Part shown: one piece after another, positions 48,296-54,363 of the stretch | Layout of the letters: the number at the start of each line of letters is the position of its first letter | How positions within the stretch are numbered: position 1 is the stretch's first letter | Translations under genes and position numbers: made by a program | Assembly (NCBI GenBank): GCA_014801535.1 | Contig: JAAVEA010000031.1 | Location: 18,299-82,298, forward strand | Direction: 5' to 3' | DNA: 64,000 nucleotides | Source of the DNA: Bacteroides sp. | GTDB lineage: Bacteria; Bacteroidota; Bacteroidia; Bacteroidales; Muribaculaceae | The notes under the pieces: model-generated | The model's database searches: none | The model's input: the letters and a program-made list of their open reading frames with translations, nothing else | What the model was told of the DNA's origin: nothing

Positions 48296-48450
48296 AATGA
48301 GCGAAGAGAGGAAGAGAGTAGGAGAGAAGGAGTGAATGAGAGGAAGAGAGAATGAGTGAATGAGAGGAAGAGAGAATGAGTGAATGAGAGGAAGAGAGAA
48401 TGAGGAGAAGAGGAGAATGGGAGAATGAGTGGATGAGTAAAAGAGAGGAT
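48296..48450 (+). repeat. purine-rich minisatellite with three 24-bp units
   Basis: Three identical 24-bp copies (48331-48354, 48355-48378, 48379-48402) begin AGTGAATGAGAGGAAG and are flanked by irregular purine-rich sequence of the same composition. It is directly followed by family Y copy B. Confidence 0.9.
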
Positions 48451-48453
48451 GAG

Positions 48454-48518
48454 AGCCGTGGTTGTTTGTTTCGGCGTAGGCCGCCTTTGGTGGCCGTTAA
48501 CAGGCCGTTAACAGGCGA
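48454..48518 (+). repeat. interspersed repeat family Y, copy B
   Basis: AGCCGT at 48454-48459, TGTTTGTTTCGG at 48463-48474, then CGTAGGCCGCCTTTGGTGG, then two tandem copies of GGCCGTTAACA. The second of these contains the stop codon of the minus-strand TrmH-like gene, so the repeat reaches into coding sequence. Confidence 0.8.
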
Positions 48519-49029
48519 TAATCTGCCAGAGCGCGATAGCCGCGCTGCAGGAAACATTCAGGGAATGCTTGGTGCCATGCTGAGGAATCTCCAGGCAGAC
48601 ATCAGCCATATCCACTATCCGTTGATCCACCCCCTCAACCTCATTTCCTACCACAAGCACAAGCCTCTCCTCCGGATTTCTTCTGAAAGACTGTAATGGA
48701 ACGCTTCCGTGAGCCTGCTCCAACACTGCTATACGCCACCCCTCACTCTGAAGCCGCAAAGCCTCAGACAATGCATCCTCCGTATAATACCATTTTACTG
48801 AATTTTCAGCACCCAGAGCTGTCTTTGCTATCTCAGGATGCGGTGGACGCCCCGAAATTCCGGTAAGTATCACCTCATCTATTAGAAAAGCATCCGACGT
48901 ACGGAAAATAGCTCCTATGTTATGCATCGACCGCACATTATCACACATCACCTTCACCGGAAGCTTCTCCAGCTCCCGGTAACCGGCCACATCACATCTC
49001 GTAAGTTCTATTATGCTCTTCTTCTTCAT
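48508..49029 (-). CDS. TrmH (SpoU) family RNA 2'-O-methyltransferase
   Basis: A 173-residue SPOUT enzyme on the minus strand. Motif 1 is NVRSMHNIGAIFRTSDAF (about residues 31-48), motif 2 LVLVVGNEVEGVDQ (about 121-134) and motif 3 EIPQHGTKHSLNVSCSAAIAL (about 146-166). These make the SAM-binding knot. It methylates a ribose 2'-OH in tRNA or rRNA; the exact target is unknown. Its start overlaps the nadA stop by 4 bp. The last residue and the stop lie inside a copy of repeat family Y. Confidence 0.92.
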   Translation of the reverse strand: MKKKSIIELTRCDVAGYRELEKLPVKVMCDNVRSMHNIGAIFRTSDAFLIDEVILTGISGRPPHPEIAKTALGAENSVKWYYTEDALSEALRLQSEGWRIAVLEQAHGSVPLQSFRRNPEERLVLVVGNEVEGVDQRIVDMADVCLEIPQHGTKHSLNVSCSAAIALWQIIAC

Positions 49030-49943
49030 AGGCTCATCTCCAGCATCCGCTCTATAGGCTTGATGGCCTCCCTGGCTATCTCCGGATCCACTGTAATCTC
49101 CGGGCTTTCATCGCGGAGACACCTGTACACTTTCTCCAGCGTATTCAGCTTCATATAATCGCATTCGTTGCACTGGCATTCCGAATCCTCGGCAGGAGCC
49201 GGCAGAAATACCTTCTCAGGACATTTAAGACGCATCTCACGCAGAATGCCGCTCTCCGTCACCACTATATACTCCTTCGCATCATCCTTTCCCGCAAAAT
49301 CAAGCAGTGCCGCCGTAGAGCCTACCTTATCGGCTATCAGCTGCAACGGTTTCCTGCATTCCGGATGGACCAATATCTTAGCCCCGGGATGCGCCTTCTT
49401 CAGTTCAAGAATCTTCTCCAGCGAAAACCTGTCATGAACATGACAGGCTCCCGGCCACAGCACCATCTCGCGGTCGGAAACCGTATTGATATATCCTCCT
49501 AAATTGCGGTCGGGACCAAAGATTATCTTTTCTTCCTTGGGAAGCGACTCCACGATCTTGCGCGCATTTCCTGATGTCACCACGATATCGGTAAGAGCCT
49601 TCACGGCAGCCGAAGTGTTGACATAACTTATCACCGTATGTCCCGGATGCTGCTCTATGAAATGACGGAACTCTTCCGGATCGCAACTGTCGGCAAGCGA
49701 ACAACCGGCTCCCATATCGGGCACCAGCACCTTCTTGTCGGGACATAGAATCTTGGCCGTCTCACCCATGAAATGCACACCGCACATCACAATTATATCG
49801 GCATCCGTCTCCGCCGCCTTACGGGCCAGGGCCAACGAATCGCCTATGAAATCGGCTATCTCCTGAATCTCGTCACGCTGATAATAATGAGCCATGATGA
49901 GTGCATTCTTCTCCTTCTTCAATCGCAATATGGATTCCTTCAT
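49026..49943 (-). CDS. nadA: quinolinate synthase A
   Basis: A 305-residue enzyme on the minus strand. The three cluster-binding cysteines are seen in IIVMCGVHFMGE, LWPGACHVHDRF and ECQCNECDYMKLNT. MAHYYQRDEIQEIADFIGDSLAL near the start is also typical. It condenses iminoaspartate with dihydroxyacetone phosphate to quinolinate for NAD synthesis; nadB and nadC are not in the window. It is upstream of the TrmH-like gene with a 4-bp overlap. Confidence 0.95.
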   Translation of the reverse strand: MKESILRLKKEKNALIMAHYYQRDEIQEIADFIGDSLALARKAAETDADIIVMCGVHFMGETAKILCPDKKVLVPDMGAGCSLADSCDPEEFRHFIEQHPGHTVISYVNTSAAVKALTDIVVTSGNARKIVESLPKEEKIIFGPDRNLGGYINTVSDREMVLWPGACHVHDRFSLEKILELKKAHPGAKILVHPECRKPLQLIADKVGSTAALLDFAGKDDAKEYIVVTESGILREMRLKCPEKVFLPAPAEDSECQCNECDYMKLNTLEKVYRCLRDESPEITVDPEIAREAIKPIERMLEMSL

Positions 49944-50119
49944 CTATATCTTTATATTGAAATGATTTTACTTTTTAACTATGAGACCACCGGCAACGCT
50001 GCCGATCCCTTTTCCGCAAAGAAAAGGAGAATAGATTGAAATTCCAAATTATTATTAAATTTTTTTATCAATCCCTCTCCGCTTCTATCTTTATACCGCC
50101 CCCTTTCCCTTCCCTTCCC

Positions 50120-50194
50120 CGAGAAGAGAAAAGAAGAGAGGGGAGGAGAAGAGAGGAGAAGAGGAGAAGAGGAGAAGAGAAGAGAGGAGAGAGC
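50120..50194 (+). repeat. purine tract with GGAGAAGA-type units
   Basis: About 75 bases without pyrimidines on the + strand, built of irregular GAGGAGAAGA units, directly preceded by a pyrimidine tract (CCCCCTTTCCCTTCCCTTCC region, 50098-50119). It precedes family Y copy C by about 10 bp. Confidence 0.85.
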
Positions 50195-50203
50195 TAAGGG
50201 AGC

Positions 50204-50233
50204 TGTTTGTTTCGGTGTAGGCCGCCTCCGGTG
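50204..50233 (+). repeat. interspersed repeat family Y, copy C
   Basis: TGTTTGTTTCGG (50204-50215) followed by TGTAGGCCGCCTCCGGTGG. Same order and orientation as copies A and B, with a purine tract immediately upstream. Confidence 0.8.
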
Positions 50234-50348
50234 GTTGATGAGGCTTCCGAGTCTCCGGTTCGGGAGCCTATGCGTTTTTTTATTTTTATTTCTATGAATT
50301 TTAAAAAAGGATAAATTCCTAAAAAAATAAAACATCAACAATAAAGCC

Positions 50349-50734
50349 TGTCGATAACTCAAATAACTTTTAGCTCAAAAATTTGGAAATAAGAGTTATT
50401 GTGCTCTGAAAAACGGTTATATACATATTATCAACAAGCAGTTTTATTGATTATCAATCCGATCGTACACTTTACCTACACCCTGTAGATAACCTTATCT
50501 GTAGATAAAAATGCCCGATTTTAGACTATCCGGATGTAGATAACCCACGGTTTCAGTGTTGAAAAACCTGCTGAAAACTCCTCCATAACTCCTCCCCTAA
50601 ATGCTTGCGTCCGCTCCTACGAGGCGGCCTATAAAAATATCAGAGAATATAAAATATACGCTAACTTACTTATATACCACTTATTGCAGCGTTATAAACA
50701 TACTTATCTAAGGGTTATCTACAGCTTATCTACA
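50349..50734. other. cluster of TTATCNACA boxes, oriC-like
   Basis: Seven TTATCNACA nonamers in 386 bp: TTATCTACA on the + strand at 50715 and 50726; its complement TGTAGATAA at 50484, 50500 and 50535; TTATCGACA on the minus strand at 50349; TTATCAACA on the + strand at 50428. Near-matches include 50417 (TTATATACA) and 50472 (TTACCTACA). An A/T-rich stretch with TATAAAAATATC and ATATAAAATATA lies at 50630-50700 between the two groups. These are one base from the standard DnaA box TTATCCACA. Function is inferred, not proven. Confidence 0.5.
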
Positions 50735-50754
50735 ATTAGAATTGAAGGGAAGAA

Positions 50755-50790
50755 AGGGAGAAAGAGGAGGCTTTTGCCCTCTTTCTCCCT
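50755..50790. terminator. 13-bp hairpin, probable terminator downstream of polA side
   Basis: Perfect stem AGGGAGAAAGAGG (50755-50767) / CCTCTTTCTCCCT (50778-50790) with a 10-nt loop. It lies about 180 bp beyond the polA stop and could end polA transcripts, or bound the TTATCNACA cluster. Confidence 0.5.
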
Positions 50791-50800
50791 CTTAATAGCA

Positions 50801-50930
50801 GTTTGTTTAGGAGCCGGCTCGTGGAGCCGTCGCTGTTTGTTTAGGAGCCGGCCGTGGGAGCCGTCGCTGTTTGTTTAGGAGCCGGCCGAGGAGCGGGCTC
50901 GTGGAGCCGTCGCTGTTTGTTTAGGCGTAA
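50801..50930 (+). repeat. tandem array of family Y units
   Basis: Units beginning GTTTGTTTAGG start at 50801, 50835, 50869 and 50915 (spacings 34, 34 and 46 bp). Each is preceded by GAGCCGTCGCT except the first. The units contain GAGCCGGCTC, a perfect 10-bp palindrome, or close variants. The array ends about 40 bp before the polA stop codon. Confidence 0.85.
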
Positions 50931-50971
50931 GGAGCCTCTGGCTCCGCGAGCAGCAGCGAAGCGGCTGCGAG

Positions 50972-53776
50972 TTAGTGCGCGTCCAGCCAGTTGCTACCTG
51001 CGCCGCAGGAGGCCGTGAGCGGCACGCGCCCCTTATAGGCAGCAGGCATCAGTCGCTCCACGAGCTCCTGCATCTGCGGAAGCTCCTCCGGCAAGACATC
51101 GAAATTCAACTCATCATGAACCTGCATGATCATTCTCGACTTCAATCCCCGTTCACGCATCTCACGCGCTATGCTCACCATCGCCACCTTGATTATATCA
51201 GCCGCCGATCCCTGTATAGGGGCATTGATGGCATTGCGCTCCGCATATCCTCTCACCACCGGATTACGGCTGTTGATATCGGGGAGCATACGCTTGCGCC
51301 CCATCTTCGTCACCACATATCCCGCCTCACGGGCACGCTCCACAGAATCCGACATATACTTATGAATCGTGGGGAAGGTGGAGAAATAATTATCTATAAG
51401 TTCCTTCGCCTCTCCTCGTGGAATACCGAGACGCGAAGCCAGTCCGAAAGCCGAGATCCCGTAGAGGATTCCGAAATTGGCCGTCTTAGCGTGGCGGCGC
51501 TCGTTGGGCGTCACCTCCTCAGGGGTCTTGTGATAAATCTTGGCTGCCGTGATGGCATGTATATCCTTATCATTATGGAAGGCATCGAGCATGATTTCGT
51601 CATCAGCGAAATCGGCCACAAGCCGCAGCTCAATCTGAGAATAATCGGCCGAAAGAAAGATATGTCCCGGGTCGGCTATGAAAGCGCGTCTTATCTCGCG
51701 TCCTTCGTCATCGCGCACCGGTATGTTCTGAAGATTGGGAGACGAAGAGGAGATGCGCCCCGTGGCCGTCACCGTCTGGTTATAGTTGGTATGCACCTTC
51801 CCCGTCTCCGGATTGATATTGGCGGGAAGAGCCGTGAGATAGGTATTGAGAAGCTTACGCAGCGCACGGTATTCAATTATCTTACCCACGATTGGATGTT
51901 TCGGGGCTATCTTCTCCAATATATCTTCCGATGTGGAATATTGACCTGTTTTGGTTTTTTTAGCCTTGGGATCGAGCTGCAGACGGTCGAAAAGAATCTC
52001 ACCCACCTTCGCCGGCGAACCGACATTGAAATCTTCTCCCGCGAGTTCATGAATCTCTTTCTCCAGCACGGCTATGCGTCGCTCCATCTCCTTGGCTGCC
52101 TCATTGAGGGCATTCACATCGAGTCTCACTCCTGTCAGCTCCATATCGGCGAGCACCCTCACCAGCGGGAACTCCACATCATAAAGCAGCTTCCTCATAT
52201 CATCGCTCTCCTTGGCCAGCATCTCTTCGAGAGGTTTTCTGAGACGCAACGCCAGGTCGGCCTGTTCGCAGGCCCACGGGAAGAGGCCGGTGATTTCGAT
52301 ATTCGCAGCCACAAAGCTCTTGGCCGTCTTCTTAGCTCCTGAGGTTGACTGGGGGAGGGGCATGGCAACATGATTGAGATATTGCGCGGCGAGGTCGTCC
52401 ACACCATGACGCATCTCCGGTTGAAGAATATAATGAGCCAACGCCACATCATAATAATTCTCTACGGCCGGGGCATCATCCGTTCGGCGGCGCGAGGCCA
52501 CCACATAATCGCGCTTCGTGTTGGCGCTCACCTTCATGATATCCTTGCGGGCCAGAAGGTCGAGCACGAAATCGCATCCCTCCTTGAAATCGGCAGGTAA
52601 ATACACACCCTTTCCCGGTGCGGTGGCTATGGCCGTTCCAACCCAGGAAGAGGTGGCGTCATTCTCACCGTCGGCAAGAATGAAGACTCCGCATTCCTTC
52701 AGCGGGAGCATCTCATCCGAGAGCCGGTCGAGTTCCTCGGTGGAGTTAAGGAGAGAATAGCTGGTGGTTATGGGCGCGACAGGCATTACGGGCGGAACAG
52801 GCGTTGTGGACGCATTGTCTGCTTCAGCCATTCCGCCTATCTCACTTTCATCGAAGAGCGAAGGCTGAGAAGCTTTCGATGCAGGAGCCTGAGAAGAATT
52901 TATCCTTCTCCCCACGCGATCTATGAGAGTGCGGAATTCGAGTTCCTTGAAAATAGCGAAAAGCTTATCCTTATCCTCCGCACACCGTTTCAGGTCGTCC
53001 GGATCAACATCCACGGGCACATCGGTGCGGATCGTGGCAAGGAACTTGGAGAAACGTATCTGCTCCGCGTTCTCCTCCACCTTCTTTTTCAGCGCCCCCT
53101 TCAGCGAAGAGGTATTGTCGAGAAGATTCTCCACCGAACCGAACTCCTGAATCAGTTTCACAGCCGTTTTCTCACCCACGCCCGGACATCCCGGAATATT
53201 ATCTATCTTATCACCCATAAGAGCGAGGAGGTCGATCACCTGCTCAGGCCTTTCGATTCCATATCGTCCGCACACCTCCTCTTCGCCGCGCAGTTCGAAA
53301 TCCTGTCCCCTGTAAGCCGGCTTATATTGGAGTATGGAAGGAGATACCAGCTGACCGTAATCCTTATCGGGAGTCATCATATAAGTGGTGAAACCCTTCT
53401 TCTCCGCCATGCGTGCGAGAGTGCCGATCACATCATCGGCCTCGAAGCCCTCCACTTCCACCACAGGAATATTATAGGCCTTCACTATCTCCTTTATAAT
53501 GGGAACAGAGAGCCGTATATCCTCCGGTGTGGCCTCTCGTTCCGCCTTATATCCCTCATAAGCTTCATTGCGGAAAGTGGGTCCCTGCGGGTCGAAGCAC
53601 ACCGCGATATGCGAAGGGTTCTCTTTTCTGAGAATCTCTTCCAGAGTATTCACGAACCCGAAGATGGCCGACGTGTTGAAACCGGCCTGAGTGATCCGAG
53701 GCATTTTTATAAGGGCGTAATAAGCGCGGAAGATCAGCGCATAGGCATCCAGAAGGAAAAGGCGTTTCTGCTCCAT
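50972..53776 (-). CDS. polA: DNA polymerase I
   Basis: A 934-residue enzyme on the minus strand from ATG 53776 (MEQKRLFLLDAYALIFRAYYAL); an ATG at 53785 would add three residues. The frame stays open further upstream only because it runs through a 9-bp minisatellite, and a promoter lies between that repeat and the start. Domains: 5'-nuclease (1 to about 290; LLDAYALIFRAYYALI, GFEADDVIGTLA, MGDKIDNIPGCPGVGEKTA), 3'-5' exonuclease (about 370-560) and polymerase (about 560-934) with motif A DYSQIELRLVADF, the O-helix segment RRHAKTANFGILYG and motif C QVHDELNFDVL. The exonuclease motif III appears altered. It works in repair and Okazaki fragment maturation. Confidence 0.95.
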   Translation of the reverse strand: MEQKRLFLLDAYALIFRAYYALIKMPRITQAGFNTSAIFGFVNTLEEILRKENPSHIAVCFDPQGPTFRNEAYEGYKAEREATPEDIRLSVPIIKEIVKAYNIPVVEVEGFEADDVIGTLARMAEKKGFTTYMMTPDKDYGQLVSPSILQYKPAYRGQDFELRGEEEVCGRYGIERPEQVIDLLALMGDKIDNIPGCPGVGEKTAVKLIQEFGSVENLLDNTSSLKGALKKKVEENAEQIRFSKFLATIRTDVPVDVDPDDLKRCAEDKDKLFAIFKELEFRTLIDRVGRRINSSQAPASKASQPSLFDESEIGGMAEADNASTTPVPPVMPVAPITTSYSLLNSTEELDRLSDEMLPLKECGVFILADGENDATSSWVGTAIATAPGKGVYLPADFKEGCDFVLDLLARKDIMKVSANTKRDYVVASRRRTDDAPAVENYYDVALAHYILQPEMRHGVDDLAAQYLNHVAMPLPQSTSGAKKTAKSFVAANIEITGLFPWACEQADLALRLRKPLEEMLAKESDDMRKLLYDVEFPLVRVLADMELTGVRLDVNALNEAAKEMERRIAVLEKEIHELAGEDFNVGSPAKVGEILFDRLQLDPKAKKTKTGQYSTSEDILEKIAPKHPIVGKIIEYRALRKLLNTYLTALPANINPETGKVHTNYNQTVTATGRISSSSPNLQNIPVRDDEGREIRRAFIADPGHIFLSADYSQIELRLVADFADDEIMLDAFHNDKDIHAITAAKIYHKTPEEVTPNERRHAKTANFGILYGISAFGLASRLGIPRGEAKELIDNYFSTFPTIHKYMSDSVERAREAGYVVTKMGRKRMLPDINSRNPVVRGYAERNAINAPIQGSAADIIKVAMVSIAREMRERGLKSRMIMQVHDELNFDVLPEELPQMQELVERLMPAAYKGRVPLTASCGAGSNWLDAH

Positions 53777-53799
53777 AATTTTCATTATTTTTGATTTTA

Positions 53800-53807
53800 C
53801 AAAAATA
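53800..53807 (-). promoter_or_regulatory. -7 box of polA promoter
   Basis: On the minus strand TATTTTTG, an exact TAnnTTTG, lies 15-24 bp before the possible polA starts (53785 or 53776). The 9-bp minisatellite begins about 20 bp further upstream. Confidence 0.5.
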
Positions 53808-53827
53808 ATAAAAATAATTGGGATAGG

Positions 53828-54061
53828 CGGAATCGGAGGAATCGGAGGAATCGGAAGAATCGGAGGAATCAGAAGAATCAGAAGAATCGGAAGAATTGGA
53901 AGAATCGGAAGAATCGGAGGAATCAGAAGAATCAGAGAAATCGGAAGAATCGGAGGAATCAGAAAAATCGGAGGAATCAGAAGAATTGGAAGAATCGGAG
54001 GAATCGGAAAAATCGGAGGAATTGGAAGAATCGGAGGAATCGGAAGAATCGGAGGAATCGG
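53828..54061 (+). repeat. 9-bp minisatellite upstream of polA, about 26 units
   Basis: About 234 bp of a 9-bp unit, GGAGGAATC with variants (GGAAGAATC, AGAAGAATC, GGAAAAATC, GGAAGAATT). Because the unit is a multiple of three, all its frames without a stop stay open: Ser-Glu-Glu repeats on +, Ile-Pro-Pro repeats on -. It is purine-rich on the + strand like the other minisatellites here. It is judged non-coding. Confidence 0.92.
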
Positions 54062-54068
54062 CATTAAG

Positions 54069-54283
54069 GATGCGGAGCCACGGGGCGGGAGCCTCTGAGC
54101 TTCCGCAAACTACTGCGGGGTTCGATCCCCCGCAGTAGTTTTAATATGCTCAGCGGAAGCTCGGAGGCTCCCACCCCATTGCGGAAGCCCGGAGGCTCCC
54201 ACTCCATTACGGAAGCTCGGAGGCTCCCACCCCATTGCGGAAGCTCGGAGGCTCCGGCCCCATTACGGAGCCTCCCGCCTCGG
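54069..54283. repeat. GC-rich inverted-repeat family Z, copy 1, with 28-bp tandem array
   Basis: Left arm GGGGCGGGAGCC...CTTCCGC at 54082-54106. An inner hairpin (arms 54107-54120 and 54128-54141, 14 bp perfect, loop TTCGATC) follows. Then come right-arm copies in tandem: 28-bp units beginning GCGGAAGCTCGGAGGCTC at 54153, 54181, 54209 and 54237, plus a partial unit at 54265. The sequence before the left arm, GGATGCGGAG, reappears inverted at the end of copy 2 (56429-56438 region). Confidence 0.85.
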
Positions 54284-54328
54284 CAAGCCTATTTCTCCTA
54301 AAAAAAATGGATTTTCATTTTTTTTTAC

Positions 54329-54336
54329 TACCTTTA
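54329..54336 (+). promoter_or_regulatory. possible -7 box of the TPR lipoprotein gene
   Basis: TACCTTTA, one base off TAnnTTTG, 27 bp before the ATG at 54364, after a T-rich stretch. Confidence 0.35.
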
Positions 54337-54363
54337 CGCTTTAAAAGAAAATTTAAGGCAATT

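Larger units (their letters stand above)
47654..48507. other. 854-bp AT-rich gene-free region
   Basis: No credible gene was found. It holds an imperfect 19-bp inverted repeat (47702-47720 / 47760-47778), a small CCGGA/TCCGG hairpin (near 47801-47812), a 44-bp perfect palindrome (48177-48220), a purine-rich minisatellite and a repeat of family Y. The stretch 47820-48170 shows nothing beyond low GC content. Confidence 0.7.
49944..50971. other. 1.03-kb gene-free region between nadA and polA
   Basis: Contains, in order: a pyrimidine then purine tract (50090-50194), family Y copy C, an AT-rich stretch, a cluster of TTATCNACA nonamers (50349-50734), a strong hairpin (50755-50790), a tandem array of family Y units (50801-50930), and the 3' edge of polA. 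No protein or RNA gene was recognised. Confidence 0.75.

Noticed and set aside
48255..48557. Minus-strand frame of 100 codons, Ser/Leu-rich
   Set aside because: Translation of the purine minisatellite and family Y repeat; it overlaps the end of the TrmH-like gene.
50975..52342. 455-codon open frame on the + strand opposite polA
   Set aside because: It is the complement of intact polA sequence with its full motif set; the translation is rich in His, Arg and Leu and shows no domain.
53777..54064. Ile-Pro-rich N-terminal extension of PolA
   Set aside because: It comes from the minisatellite on the minus strand; a promoter box lies between it and the normal PolA start, and PolA proteins start at the MEQKRLFLLD segment.
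53896..54138. + strand frame of Ser-Glu-Glu repeats
   Set aside because: It is the translation of the 9-bp minisatellite plus part of the family Z repeat, with no start signal.
54153..54264. Possible CRISPR array (28-bp repeats)
   Set aside because: Units are directly adjacent without spacers and no cas genes are present.
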